Assembly (NCBI RefSeq): GCF_013407935.1 | Contig: NZ_JACBZU010000002.1 | Span: 871,252 to 916,827 of the forward strand | Direction: 5' to 3' | From: Allomuricauda sp. ARW1Y1 | GTDB lineage: Bacteria > Bacteroidota > Bacteroidia > Flavobacteriales > Flavobacteriaceae | Length of the DNA: 45,576 bases | Part shown: piece by piece, positions 1 to 8,928 of the stretch | Numbering within the stretch: position 1 is the first letter of the stretch | Layout: each line of letters begins with the position of its first letter | Position numbers and translations under genes: made by a program | The notes under the pieces: generated by a model | What the model saw: only the letters and a program-made list of their open reading frames with translations | The model's database searches: none | What the model was told of the DNA's origin: nothing

Positions 1-1
1 A

Positions 2-1870
2 CAGAATGCCAACATCAACCCGGGTGCAGAAGAAATCCCATACAACGGTATCGACGATGACTGTGACCCCACCACTCCTGATGATGACCTTGACGGTGAC
101 GACTTTAATAATGCCGAGGACTGTGACGACAACAATGCCAACATCAACCCGGGTGCAGAAGAAATCCCATACAACGGTATCGACGATGACTGTGACCCCA
201 CCACTCCTGATGATGACCTTGACGGTGACGACTTTGATACTGCCGAGGACTGTGACGACAGCAATGCCAACATCAACCCGGGTGCAGAAGAAATCCCATA
301 CAACGGCATTGACGATGACTGTGACCCCACCACTCCTGATGATGACCTTGACGGTGACAACTTTGATACTGCCGAGGACTGTGATGACAGCAACGCTAAC
401 ATCAACCCAGATGCCGAAGAAATCCCATACAACGGTATCGATGATGATTGTGACCCGACCACTCCTGACGATGACCTTGACGGTGACAACTTTGATAATG
501 CCGAGGACTGTGACGACAGCAACGCCAACATCAACCCGGATGCAGAAGAAATCCCATACAACGGTATCGACGATGATTGTGACCCGACCACTCCTGACGA
601 TGACCTTGACGGTGACAACTTTGATAATGCCGAGGACTGTGACGACAGCAATGCCAACATCAACCCGGGTGCAGAAGAAATCCCATACAACGGTATCGAC
701 GATGATTGTGACCCCACCACTCCTGATGATGACCTTGACGGTGACAACTTTGATAATGCCGAGGACTGTGACGACGACAATGCCAACATCAACCCGGATG
801 CAGGAGAAATCCCATACAACGGTATCGATGACGATTGTGACCCTAACACTCCGGATGATGATTTGGACAACGATGGCTACAATAATGCTGAAGATTGTGA
901 TGACAACGACCCAGCCATAAATCCAAATACGGTATGGTACCTCGGGGTCGACAATGACAATGACGGCTTCTTCGGGTCCCAGTTATCCCAACAACAGTGC
1001 CTGTCCCCAGGCAACGGGTATTCGACAAAAGAATTCGAAATCAATGACTGCAACGATGATAACCCCAGCATCAACCCCAATGTAGATGAGATTCCTTACA
1101 ACGGTATCGACGATGACTGTGATCCGGCCACCCCTGACGATGACCTTGACGGTGACAACTTTGATAATGCCGAGGACTGTGATGACAACAATGCCAACAT
1201 CAACCCGGGTGCAGAAGAAATCCCATACAACGGCATTGACGATGACTGTGACCCCACCACTCCTGATGATGACCTTGACGGTGACGACTTTGATAATGCC
1301 GAGGACTGTGATGACAACAACGCCAACATCAACCCGGGCGCAGAAGAAATCCCATATAACGGTATCGATGATGACTGTGACCCCACCACTCCTGATGATG
1401 ACCTTGACGGTGACAACTTTGATAATGCCGAGGACTGTGACGACAGCAATGCCAACATCAACCCAGATGCAATAGAGGTTACCTACAACGGTATTGATGA
1501 TGACTGCGATCCGACCACGCTTGACGATGACCTAGACGGCGATGGGTTCAACAATGTGGATGACTGTGATGACAACAACGCTAACATCAACCCGGGTGCA
1601 GAAGAAATCCCATACAACGGTATCGATGATGACTGTGATCCTGCCACCTTGGATGATGACCTTGACCAAGACGGGTTCAACAATGCAAATGATTGCGATG
1701 ACTCCAATGCCAGCATCAATCCAGATTCGGAGGAGGTTCCCTACAACGGCATTGACGATGACTGCAATCCGACCACGCTTGACGATGACCTAGACGGCGA
1801 TGGGTTCAACAATGTGGATGACTGTGATGACAACAATGCCAACATCAATCCAAGCGCTACTGAAATCATA
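2..1870 (+). repeat. 129-bp in-frame tandem repeat array (about 15 units)
   Basis: Near-identical 129-bp units are phased to the codon frame, with the phrase for N-A-N-I-N-P recurring every 129 bases. The spacing breaks once, between the anchors at 908 and 1061 (153 bp). Units in the first 900 bases and those at 1190-1450 are almost identical at DNA level. Units after 1480 have drifted more, which fits recent expansion or gene conversion in the upstream part. Because the unit length is divisible by three, other frames also stay open, but these are not genes. Confidence 0.9.
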
Positions 1871-2191
1871 GGTAACCAGGTTGATGAAAATTGCGATGGC
1901 ATCATCGAAGTAACATCTTCGGTGGAACCAATAGAACCCGAGCCCATGGAAATACGTGGCGATGAGATATTTATTTACCCCAACCCTGCCAAGGATTTCA
2001 TTTACATTGAAAAGGTGGACAAATACCAATTCCTGGTCGAAATCTATGATGTCAACAAAAGACTTGTATTGCGTAAGTTTAACACGAATCAACTAAATAT
2101 CCAGTCACTTGCCAATGGCATCTACTTCCTCATCTATTATGATGAAATGGGCGAAAGAATTGTCAAAAAATTGATCGTGGATAGAAAATAA
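2..2191 (+). CDS. Secreted MopE-type Asp-rich repeat protein with type IX sorting domain (5' end outside window)
   Basis: The reading frame is open from the left edge to the stop at 2191, so the N-terminus and signal peptide are missing. It is built of a 43-residue unit (129 bp) with anchors at 5, 134, 263, 392, 521, 650, 779, 908, then 1061, 1190, 1319, 1448, 1577, 1706 and 1835. Each unit carries DLDGD, EDCDD, INP and IDDDCDP motifs, with two Cys and many Asp, matching the MopE 'putative metal-binding' repeat family. Calcium or other metal binding is inferred. One unit (about 935-1060) has the longer WYLGVDNDNDG form common in this family. The last 75 residues (YPNPAKD near 1978, then a beta-rich tail ending KKLIVDRK) form a type A type IX sorting domain, so the product should be exported and attached to the cell surface or released. 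It is probably an adhesin or structural surface protein. The ligand is unknown. Confidence 0.88.
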   Translation, partial: QNANINPGAEEIPYNGIDDDCDPTTPDDDLDGDDFNNAEDCDDNNANINPGAEEIPYNGIDDDCDPTTPDDDLDGDDFDTAEDCDDSNANINPGAEEIPYNGIDDDCDPTTPDDDLDGDNFDTAEDCDDSNANINPDAEEIPYNGIDDDCDPTTPDDDLDGDNFDNAEDCDDSNANINPDAEEIPYNGIDDDCDPTTPDDDLDGDNFDNAEDCDDSNANINPGAEEIPYNGIDDDCDPTTPDDDLDGDNFDNAEDCDDDNANINPDAGEIPYNGIDDDCDPNTPDDDLDNDGYNNAEDCDDNDPAINPNTVWYLGVDNDNDGFFGSQLSQQQCLSPGNGYSTKEFEINDCNDDNPSINPNVDEIPYNGIDDDCDPATPDDDLDGDNFDNAEDCDDNNANINPGAEEIPYNGIDDDCDPTTPDDDLDGDDFDNAEDCDDNNANINPGAEEIPYNGIDDDCDPTTPDDDLDGDNFDNAEDCDDSNANINPDAIEVTYNGIDDDCDPTTLDDDLDGDGFNNVDDCDDNNANINPGAEEIPYNGIDDDCDPATLDDDLDQDGFNNANDCDDSNASINPDSEEVPYNGIDDDCNPTTLDDDLDGDGFNNVDDCDDNNANINPSATEIIGNQVDENCDGIIEVTSSVEPIEPEPMEIRGDEIFIYPNPAKDFIYIEKVDKYQFLVEIYDVNKRLVLRKFNTNQLNIQSLANGIYFLIYYDEMGERIVKKLIVDRK

Positions 2192-2209
2192 TGGATTCCT
2201 TTACCGTTT

Positions 2210-3886
2210 TTAGTCAAATTTCAACACCTCGCCAATAGGTTGCCCGGTTGTACCATTTGGGAAAGCGATTCCCAATAAAGTGGCAATGGTAGGGGCTATA
2301 TCGGAAATCTCCGTGCGGTTTACCGTACTTCCCTGTTGAATGCCTTTCCCATATAATAAAAGGGGGACATGGGTATCATAAATCTGTGGGGAACCATGGG
2401 TAGAACCTGTTCGGCTATAAGAGATAAAGCCTACATTGGGCACCAAGAGCACATCCCCGGAACGTTTTTGGTTATACCCATTTTGCAAAATGTATGGAAT
2501 CCCCTTGGTATACTCATTCTCCCACATTTGATGCGCTGTATATACCTGGGCAATTCCCTCATAAGAAAGTAATTCTTTGGCGATGGCCTCTTGAGCATCA
2601 TCCAGATCGATATCCAAATTGGCCAGAATGGTATGGTCCAAAAACAGTTGATAATTGGATAGATCTCTCACCACATCGGTAGTCCCATAAGTGTATTGAA
2701 GAAATGTATTGAACTTTTCGCGCATGCCACCCATATCCAAATATCCGGCGGGAATCTTTGCATCCATCAAAAAAGAAGGAACGTGAATCGCCGCGTGATC
2801 GGCGGTCAGGAAAACGGTGTATTCACCTTTGCCCACTTTTTCGTCCAAAGTCGATAAAATTCTTTCCAAATCTTGGTCTAGTCTAATGTAGGTATCCTCG
2901 ATTTCTTTGGAATTCACTCCAAAAAAGTGACCTACGTAATCCGTGCTTGAGAAACTGATAGCCAAGAAATCGGTTATGGTATCCGCTCCCAAATCCTCTC
3001 CTTCCAAAGCGGCCAACGCAAAATCAGCCGTAATGCTATTTCCATAAGGGCTTCTCCTGATCAAATCGAACTGACCGTTTTGGTCCCAAATGGCCGGCAA
3101 ATCATGGGGAAAGGCATTAGTACTCTCTCCCTTCTGCAATCCTTCGTAGGTATTCGCATCCAATCCACTTTCAACATAAGTTTCAATCGGTTTTAGGGTA
3201 GTCCAAGGCTTTTTGTATGCCTCAACCTTATCGGAAGCGTTAAAATCGGCTACCCATTGTGGCAATTCATCCATATAATAGGAACTGGTGATCCAATTTC
3301 CGGTTTCACCTCCTTCAAACCAATAGGCCGCATTGGCGGCATGTCCTGCAGGAAGTATGGCCCCTCTATCCTTCAAGGCAACACCGATTACCTTCCCACG
3401 CATTTGGGTATGTAACCGCAATTGATCGGTAATGGTGGTGGTCAACATTCGGTGTGGCGACATTTTTCCCAAATCCGATGTAGTACCCACAGATTCATAG
3501 GCATCATCGCCTGCACAGTAGACGTCTTTTCCCAATTCCTTGTCGAACCAATCATTGCCGATAATACCGTGTACCGCAGGGGTTGTTCCCGTGTAAACAG
3601 AGGTATGTCCTGGCCCTGTACTGGTAGGCGCATAGTTAAAATGGTTGTTTTTACAATTGAAACCTTCGTTTACCAACCGTTTAAAACCGCCCTCCCCATA
3701 TTGATTCCAAAAACGGGTGAGATAATCGTAGCGCATTTGGTCCACCACAATACCGACCACCAATTTAGGCTGATGCGCAATTGGAGCAGGTTGCGGTTCT
3801 GGGGCAGTATTTTTTCTTCGTTGGCCATAGGTTAGACTGATCATGCTCAAAGCCAAAACGGAAAGGATAAGGTTGGTCGTTCTCAT
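2210..3886 (-). CDS. pafA: PafA-type alkaline phosphatase (phosphate monoesterase)
   Basis: This 558-residue protein has a signal peptide (residues 1-21, ending TYGQ) and a Pro-rich spacer, then the alkaline phosphatase superfamily fold. Visible active-site elements: D49 in VVDQMR; nucleophile T90 in TSTGPGH; N111 in IIGNDW; K172 and R174 in ALKDRG, the KxR pair that distinguishes PafA monoesterases from diesterases of the fold; D and H in TDYVGH; DH in LTADHAA; and a late His in GSTHGSP. These match the two-zinc site and phosphate contacts of the Elizabethkingia/Flavobacterium PafA family. It should release phosphate from many organic monoesters in the periplasm or outside the cell. It lies tail to tail with the repeat protein, only 18 bp apart. 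PafA enzymes are generally not repressed by phosphate, but regulation cannot be read here. Confidence 0.93.
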   Translation of the reverse strand: MRTTNLILSVLALSMISLTYGQRRKNTAPEPQPAPIAHQPKLVVGIVVDQMRYDYLTRFWNQYGEGGFKRLVNEGFNCKNNHFNYAPTSTGPGHTSVYTGTTPAVHGIIGNDWFDKELGKDVYCAGDDAYESVGTTSDLGKMSPHRMLTTTITDQLRLHTQMRGKVIGVALKDRGAILPAGHAANAAYWFEGGETGNWITSSYYMDELPQWVADFNASDKVEAYKKPWTTLKPIETYVESGLDANTYEGLQKGESTNAFPHDLPAIWDQNGQFDLIRRSPYGNSITADFALAALEGEDLGADTITDFLAISFSSTDYVGHFFGVNSKEIEDTYIRLDQDLERILSTLDEKVGKGEYTVFLTADHAAIHVPSFLMDAKIPAGYLDMGGMREKFNTFLQYTYGTTDVVRDLSNYQLFLDHTILANLDIDLDDAQEAIAKELLSYEGIAQVYTAHQMWENEYTKGIPYILQNGYNQKRSGDVLLVPNVGFISYSRTGSTHGSPQIYDTHVPLLLYGKGIQQGSTVNRTEISDIAPTIATLLGIAFPNGTTGQPIGEVLKFD

Positions 3887-3909
3887 AAAAGGATTTATTC
3901 AAATAAGAA

Positions 3910-3917
3910 CAAAACTA
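3910..3917 (-). promoter_or_regulatory. Candidate -7 box for pafA
   Basis: On the minus strand the sequence reads TAGTTTTG, an exact match to the Bacteroidota -7 consensus TAnnTTTG. It lies 24 bases upstream of the pafA start codon, giving a predicted leader of about 17 nt. No convincing TTG appears at -33. Confidence 0.4.
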
Positions 3918-4001
3918 TTGATTTCTGCCGTTTAAAAATTTAAATGAAGGTTAAATGCTCCACAATATTCTTATTTTTATCACCTCAAGTCCATTAAACG
4001 C

Positions 4002-4739
4002 ATGAAATACCTAGCAGCGATTGGAAAATACTTCATCATGGTTTGGGAAGTATTTAAAAAACCTACCAAGTGGCGCATCATGAAGACCTTGATCCTCAAG
4101 GAAATTGATGAGTTGATTTTTGGGGCCATGGGCATCATCATCTTCATCTCCTTTTTTATTGGAGGTGTTGTTACCATACAGACCGCTCTCAACCTGAACA
4201 ATCCCCTACTCCCAAAAAGTTTGATAGGATTTGCGACCAGGCAATCGGTTATTTTGGAATTTGCCCCGACCTTTACCTCCATCATCATGGCAGGTAAAGT
4301 GGGCTCCTACATCACCTCTAGTATTGGGACCATGCGGGTTACCGAACAGATTGATGCCCTAGAGGTTATGGGCATCAACTCACTGAACTACCTAGTTTTT
4401 CCAAAAATTATCGCCACGATGATGTACCCCTTCGCGGTTGCCATTTCCATGTTTGTGGGTATTTTGGGCGGATGGGTCGCCGCAGTATTTGGTGGTTTTG
4501 CACCAAGTGGGGATTTTATACAGGGACTACAAATGGATTTTGATTCGTACCACGTGACCTATGCATTCATTAAATCGGTCGTGTTTGCCTTTGTGATAGC
4601 AACGGTACCCTCCTACCATGGATTTTACATGACAGGCGGTGCACTTGAGGTCGGAAAAGCCAGTACCACCTCCTTTGTATGGACCAGTGTGGTGATCATT
4701 ATAGCGAATTATGTACTAACGCAATTGTTGCTGGGCTAA
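4002..4739 (+). CDS. mlaE: MlaE-family lipid ABC transporter permease
   Basis: This 245-residue membrane protein has several hydrophobic segments and the family signature around EQIDALEVMGI (about residues 114-124), followed by the conserved region where the permease core loops to the ATPase. MlaE permeases work with an MlaF ATPase and an MCE-domain substrate protein to move phospholipids between inner and outer membranes. Its stop codon shares a base with the start of the ATPase gene (TAATG), so the two are translationally coupled. No MCE (MlaD) gene follows; it must be elsewhere if the transporter is complete. The start at 4002 gives a normal family N-terminus. Confidence 0.9.
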   Translation: MKYLAAIGKYFIMVWEVFKKPTKWRIMKTLILKEIDELIFGAMGIIIFISFFIGGVVTIQTALNLNNPLLPKSLIGFATRQSVILEFAPTFTSIIMAGKVGSYITSSIGTMRVTEQIDALEVMGINSLNYLVFPKIIATMMYPFAVAISMFVGILGGWVAAVFGGFAPSGDFIQGLQMDFDSYHVTYAFIKSVVFAFVIATVPSYHGFYMTGGALEVGKASTTSFVWTSVVIIIANYVLTQLLLG

Positions 4740-5506
4740 TGATACAGGTAGAAAACATACACAAATCCTTCGGGGACAACCACGTATTAAAAGGTATTTC
4801 CACAGAGTTCGAAAAAGGGAAGACCAACTTGATCATTGGACAGAGTGGATCGGGTAAAACCGTTTTTATCAAATGTCTGCTTGGCCTTTTTGAACCCGAT
4901 GAAGGCAATATTTACTACAACGGTAATTGCTATTCCGAACTTTCCATAAAGGAACGAAGAAATTTGAGGCAAGAAATGGGCATGGTTTTCCAAGGCAGTG
5001 CCCTTTTTGATTCCATGACGGTGGAAGGCAACGTGATGTTCCCTTTGGATATGTTCACCAATCAATCACAGTCCGAAAAACAAGATCGTGTGGATTTTGT
5101 GCTGAAACGGGTCAATCTGGTTGATGCCCATAAACGATATCCTGCGGAAATTTCCGGGGGAATGCAAAAAAGGGTGGCCATAGCCCGCGCCATTGTAATG
5201 AACCCCAAATACCTGTTCTGCGATGAGCCCAATTCTGGACTTGACCCCAAAACGGCCATGCTGATTGATAACCTTATCCAAGAAATCACCCAAGAATACG
5301 ATATCACTACCGTAATCAACACCCACGATATGAACTCTGTGATGGAGATCGGGGAAAAGATTATTTTCCTAAAAAATGGCCTTAAGGAATGGGAAGGGAC
5401 CAATAAGGAAATTTTCAAGACGGATAATGAGGCCGTGACCAACTTTGTTTACTCTTCCGAGCTGTTTAAAAAGGTACGGCAGATGTACATTGAAGAGCGT
5501 AACTAG
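4739..5506 (+). CDS. mlaF: MlaF-type ABC transporter ATP-binding protein
   Basis: This is a 255-residue ABC ATPase. The Walker A motif is GQSGSGKT, the signature region SGGMQKRVAIARA, Walker B YLFCDEPNSGLDP, and the switch His is in NTHD. The SGGM signature variant is typical of MlaF-like ATPases. The open frame extends further upstream, but the ATG at 4739 overlapping the permease stop (TAATG) gives the standard N-terminus MIQVENIHKSFG, so it is preferred. It powers the lipid permease encoded just upstream. Confidence 0.92.
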   Translation: MIQVENIHKSFGDNHVLKGISTEFEKGKTNLIIGQSGSGKTVFIKCLLGLFEPDEGNIYYNGNCYSELSIKERRNLRQEMGMVFQGSALFDSMTVEGNVMFPLDMFTNQSQSEKQDRVDFVLKRVNLVDAHKRYPAEISGGMQKRVAIARAIVMNPKYLFCDEPNSGLDPKTAMLIDNLIQEITQEYDITTVINTHDMNSVMEIGEKIIFLKNGLKEWEGTNKEIFKTDNEAVTNFVYSSELFKKVRQMYIEERN

Positions 5507-5526
5507 TTTGAAGGTATCAAAACAAA

Positions 5527-6981
5527 TCAGTTGGCCTCTTTGATGACCAAGGTGCTATCCTGCAAACGAAGTTTTAGCCAAGCCAACATCTTTTTGGTGT
5601 CGGCCTGCTTTTGGGAAGCACTGACGCCGTTCTTCCAATCCACTTCAAAAACCGGAATGGTATCCACCTTTTTGAAATCGGTACGTAGCTGGTAGGAAAA
5701 TCCCAAGGACTCAATATTTTGATAGTTGGCCTTGGCCTCCGCGCTAATATTTTGAAATGGAATCTGTTTGCCCGCGTTCTTGGTCAAGCTAGCCAATTCT
5801 TCCTCCAATAACCTGATCTGTTCATCCTTGTTCAAGAGTTCGGCCTTGTTCTTTTCGTACAGTTCGCTCACATAATTGAACTTCTCCTCAGAATCGTCCT
5901 TCCCCCCTTGAATAATGTGCAACTCGGCATCCTTGAGCCTATTGTACTGGCTTTTTTGTGTGCGCCAAGTGTTGACGACATTCTCCGGAACGGCCTCATC
6001 CCCCATAAATACAACTTCAATCAGCGAAGTTCCATCATCCACATATTCCAATTTGGTCAGATTGTCCACATACCTTCCAGCACCCTCAAATTGATAGATT
6101 TCCACGGTTTCCTGCAAAAAACTTTGGGCCTGTTTCATAAAAAGGGATTCTTGGAACACATTATAGAAAGTGAACCCAGCAGGAATCATTACCAAAATAC
6201 CGGTAATGGAGGCTAAACGTGCGATGAGTCTTCTTCGCTGCGAATTGGCATAGCGCACCATTGGAAATCGCAAAAACTTAATGACCAAAAAAGTGGCCAA
6301 ACCTATAAATATGGTGTTGATGATAAACAGGTACATCGCCCCTGCAGCATACCATGGCTTCCCAATGGCTAATCCAAAACCGACCGTACAGAGTGGAGGC
6401 ATCAGGGCAGTAGCAATGGCCACACCGAAAATAACACTGGCGATGGTCCCTTTTTTGGCACGTGCAATTACCAAGGCAAGTCCACCGAAAAATGCTATGA
6501 GCACATCCCGAATATCGGGCTTGGTACGGGCGAGCAACTCGGAGGATTCATCCCTTAAAGGAAAAAGGTAGAAAAACAAAAATGCGGTAATGACACTCAA
6601 GGTGACCATAACCGTGAAGTTTTTAAGCGATCGTCGCAACGTATCGATGTCATTGATGGCCAACGACATGCCCATCCCCAAAATGGGACCCATCAAAGGG
6701 GAGATAAGCATTGCTCCAATTACCACTGCGGTAGAGTTGGCATTCAACCCAATGGATGCAATAAAAATGGAACACACCAAAATCCAAGAGGTATGCCCTT
6801 TAAAAGGGATATCCGCTATAATGGATTCCTTGGTGGCTGCCGCATCCGTATTGGACCGAATTTCCAATAAATCGGAGAGAAACTTGCGTACACTCCCCAA
6901 CAGCCCCTTAAAATCCTTTTTCACCTCATCCCCGCTATCCTGACCGGGAGAAGTGTCCATTTGTTTTTGATCTTCACTCAT
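5527..6981 (-). CDS. DUF389 / TIGR00341-like membrane protein
   Basis: This 484-residue protein has a short polar N-terminus, then a block of hydrophobic helices (about residues 65-275) with the family hallmark VIGAMLISPLMGPI near residue 87. A soluble C-terminal region of about 200 residues follows, with a predicted coiled coil (KNKAELLNKDEQIRLLEEEL). Function of DUF389 proteins is not established; they are predicted inner-membrane proteins. The gene starts 3 bp after the stop of the upstream guanylyltransferase gene, so the two are probably cotranscribed. The pairing gives no clear functional clue. Confidence 0.85.
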   Translation of the reverse strand: MSEDQKQMDTSPGQDSGDEVKKDFKGLLGSVRKFLSDLLEIRSNTDAAATKESIIADIPFKGHTSWILVCSIFIASIGLNANSTAVVIGAMLISPLMGPILGMGMSLAINDIDTLRRSLKNFTVMVTLSVITAFLFFYLFPLRDESSELLARTKPDIRDVLIAFFGGLALVIARAKKGTIASVIFGVAIATALMPPLCTVGFGLAIGKPWYAAGAMYLFIINTIFIGLATFLVIKFLRFPMVRYANSQRRRLIARLASITGILVMIPAGFTFYNVFQESLFMKQAQSFLQETVEIYQFEGAGRYVDNLTKLEYVDDGTSLIEVVFMGDEAVPENVVNTWRTQKSQYNRLKDAELHIIQGGKDDSEEKFNYVSELYEKNKAELLNKDEQIRLLEEELASLTKNAGKQIPFQNISAEAKANYQNIESLGFSYQLRTDFKKVDTIPVFEVDWKNGVSASQKQADTKKMLAWLKLRLQDSTLVIKEAN

Positions 6982-6984
6982 GTA

Positions 6985-8064
6985 TTATGCAAACTGGTCC
7001 CCAAACGAATCCTTTACTTGGTTCAACACCTTTTTTATATCCTGTTGTTTATCCTTTGGATAAATCAAAAGTACGTCTTCTTTATCCACAATGATATAAT
7101 CTTCCAGACCATCCACAACGACCACTTTATCCTTAGGCGTACGAATCATGTTGCCCTTGGCATTTTCCAACAGCGTTTTGGCATTCACGACTGCATTCTC
7201 ATTTGGGTCCTTGTCCAATTTATCATACAATGCGCCCCAAGTCCCCAGATCGTTCCAATCGAAGGTGGCGGGCAAAGTGTAAATGGATTTAGATTGTTCC
7301 AAGATAGCGTAATCGATGGATATGTTTTCTGCCTTGGCATAGTTTTCTTGAATAAAGGCCGTCTCCTTTGCTGTGTTGTAGGTAGAAATCCCTTTTTCAA
7401 ACAATGCATATTGATTGGGCTGATATTTTTCGAAAGCATTCACGATGGTTTCCACGCTCCACATAAAAATTCCCGCATTCCACAAAAAGTTCCCCTGTGC
7501 CAAGAATTCCTTTGCAGTTTCATAATCTGGTTTTTCACGGAACTGAGACACCTTTTTCAGGTTGTCGTCACTTCCTTTTTCAAATTCGATGTAGCCAAAG
7601 CCGGTATTGGGGAAGGTTGGCTGTATGCCCAAGGTGCAAAGGGCTTCTTCCTGTTGACACTTATCAAAACAGGCAATCACATCGTTTTCAAAAGCCGCCT
7701 CATCCTCAATCCAATGGTCACTGGGCGCCACGATCATAACGGCATTAGGATTCATTTTCTGAATCTTGAGTGATGCATACAAGATGCAGGGTGCGGTATT
7801 GCGCATGGCAGGTTCCAACACCACTTGATCCTGTTTCACCATAGGCAATTGTTCCAATACCAAATCGTTGTAGCGTTCATTGGTGAGGATTAAAATGTTT
7901 TCTGTTGGAATAAATCGGTTCAAACGATCAAAGGTCTTTTGGATCAAGGTTTTTCCCGTTCCCAACATATCGTGAAACTGCTTTGGGTTGGCGGATGTAC
8001 TCACGGGCCAAAACCGGGAACCCACTCCCCCGGCCATCAATACGGCGTAATAATTCTTGTTCAT
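6985..8064 (-). CDS. manC: Mannose-1-phosphate guanylyltransferase
   Basis: This 359-residue nucleotidyltransferase makes GDP-mannose from mannose-1-phosphate and GTP for surface polysaccharide. The N-terminus MNKNYYAVLMAGGVGSRFWP carries the GGxGSRxWP nucleotide-binding loop (residues 12-20). The sugar-binding region includes FREKPD, and the acidic DWNDLGTWGAL motif typical of the family follows. Length fits the single-domain form; the C-terminal isomerase domain of bifunctional enzymes is absent. An in-frame ATG at 8082 would add six residues, but it lies inside a 20-bp palindromic repeat, so the start at 8064 is preferred. Confidence 0.92.
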   Translation of the reverse strand: MNKNYYAVLMAGGVGSRFWPVSTSANPKQFHDMLGTGKTLIQKTFDRLNRFIPTENILILTNERYNDLVLEQLPMVKQDQVVLEPAMRNTAPCILYASLKIQKMNPNAVMIVAPSDHWIEDEAAFENDVIACFDKCQQEEALCTLGIQPTFPNTGFGYIEFEKGSDDNLKKVSQFREKPDYETAKEFLAQGNFLWNAGIFMWSVETIVNAFEKYQPNQYALFEKGISTYNTAKETAFIQENYAKAENISIDYAILEQSKSIYTLPATFDWNDLGTWGALYDKLDKDPNENAVVNAKTLLENAKGNMIRTPKDKVVVVDGLEDYIIVDKEDVLLIYPKDKQQDIKKVLNQVKDSFGDQFA

Positions 8065-8080
8065 TTGTATATGTTCTTCC

Positions 8081-8100
8081 ATTCCTGCGCAGGCAGGAAT
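8081..8100. repeat. Short palindromic intergenic repeat
   Basis: ATTCCTGC and GCAGGAAT form perfect 8-bp arms around a 4-base GCAG centre. The element lies 16 bases upstream of the guanylyltransferase start. Its form matches the short REP-like palindromes scattered between genes in many flavobacterial chromosomes, which is recognition from general knowledge, not a search. Confidence 0.7.
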
Positions 8101-8127
8101 CCATTTTGATTTTTCATTACGGATGGT

Positions 8128-8727
8128 TTATTCAACTAACTCCACTTCGGCATTCGGCTGAAACAAATATACTCTGCCAGTGGACAATTCCACGCATTCG
8201 TATCGCTTTACTTTTTTGTTCCCTTTTTTGAATAATCGACCATTGTACAACCTAAAAACACTTCCTGTGGGCAACTCATACACATACTGATGTTCCCGCT
8301 CTTCCTCGTCAAACGATTTTAACGCGATGGACAACCTCGCATCCGTGCTACTGCTCGCCTTTGGGTTTTTAAAATGATTCGCAATGATGGGCAGCAATTG
8401 TGACGGAAACACCTCCGGCCGTATAAAAGGCACCATTAAATGCTGAAAGGTACGCTTCCACTCCATTCCGTGCGGTTTTATTCGACGACCATAGCTTTCG
8501 AAGGCCACCAAATGCGCGATTTCGTGGACGAGCGTAATCAAGAATCGATATTTGTTGAGTGAAGCATTGACAGTAATCAGGTGCAGTCCGTTCGGCAATC
8601 TGCGGTAATCCCCATGTCGGGTAACGCGATGATTCACAATTTTCAAGTGCACCCCGTGGGTTTTGATCAATTCAAAACAGGGACCTACGGCAAGCTCCGG
8701 AAGATATTTTTGAAGGGTGTCGTTCAC
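8128..8727 (-). CDS. SprT-like zinc metallopeptidase domain protein
   Basis: This 199-residue protein has a zincin-type metal site: H68-E69-x-x-H72 in VHEIAH, with a third candidate ligand H86 in PHGMEW. This is the SprT/Spartan pattern. C-terminal residues (about 150-199) are beta-rich and contain Tyr and Lys, without the four-Cys zinc ribbon of some relatives. Bacterial SprT homologues have poorly known roles; the Spartan relatives cleave DNA-protein crosslinks, which should not be assumed here. It is divergent from the NYN-domain gene across a 201-bp intergenic region. Confidence 0.82.
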   Translation of the reverse strand: MNDTLQKYLPELAVGPCFELIKTHGVHLKIVNHRVTRHGDYRRLPNGLHLITVNASLNKYRFLITLVHEIAHLVAFESYGRRIKPHGMEWKRTFQHLMVPFIRPEVFPSQLLPIIANHFKNPKASSSTDARLSIALKSFDEEEREHQYVYELPTGSVFRLYNGRLFKKGNKKVKRYECVELSTGRVYLFQPNAEVELVE

Positions 8728-8796
8728 TATTGTAAAGTTATAAATTGTTGGTAATGCTTGAAATTGTCTTTACAAAAAATAGTTTCAGGAACAGTT

Positions 8797-8827
8797 TTTG
8801 ATAAATAAACAAAGATTTATATTTTTG
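8797..8827 (+). promoter_or_regulatory. Bacteroidota-type promoter for the NYN-domain gene
   Basis: TTTG at 8797-8800 and TATTTTTG at 8820-8827 are separated by 19 bases. This matches the primary sigma factor consensus (TTTG, 19-21 nt, TAnnTTTG). The predicted transcript starts near 8834, about 95 nt before the preferred start codon at 8929. Confidence 0.65.
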
Positions 8828-8848
8828 TAAATAATGTCCAAGGAGCGG

Positions 8849-8898
8849 ATTTGCCACCTTTAGACAATTTATTTGCTAAAGGTGTTATAGCGGCAAAT
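8849..8898 (+). promoter_or_regulatory. Bipartite hairpin in the 5' leader of the NYN-domain gene
   Basis: The inner stem CACCTTTAG (8855-8863) pairs with CTAAAGGTG (8876-8884) around a 12-base loop. The outer stem ATTTGCC (8849-8855) pairs with GGCAAAT (8892-8898), leaving a seven-base one-sided bulge; base 8855 can belong to only one stem. It lies between the predicted transcript start and the start codon. There is no U-tract directly after it, so it is not a simple terminator. A role in RNA stability or translation control is inference. Confidence 0.5.
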
Positions 8899-8928
8899 AC
8901 TGACTTTGGACTTTTTTTATTTGTAGAT

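Noticed and set aside
6..920. A 304-residue open frame in another frame of the repeat array, rich in Thr and Met.
   Set aside because: The 129-bp unit is divisible by three, so every frame repeats without stops. The composition is not protein-like, and the true frame carries the MopE motifs and sorting domain.
1..1870. The repeat array as a possible CRISPR or intergenic satellite.
   Set aside because: Units are 129 bp with no spacers and are codon-phased in a coding frame ending in a sorting domain.
1096..1947. Open frames on the minus strand of the repeat array (Ser-rich).
   Set aside because: They are complements of the Asp-rich repeats, with no independent coding features.
8065..8082. 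A longer N-terminus for the guanylyltransferase starting at 8082.
   Set aside because: The ATG lies inside a palindromic intergenic repeat; MNKNYY is the usual family start.
8851..8928. TTG start that would add 26 residues to the NYN-domain protein.
   Set aside because: It falls inside the leader hairpin and precedes the conserved first strand MKTAFLIDGG; the ATG at 8929 fits the fold.
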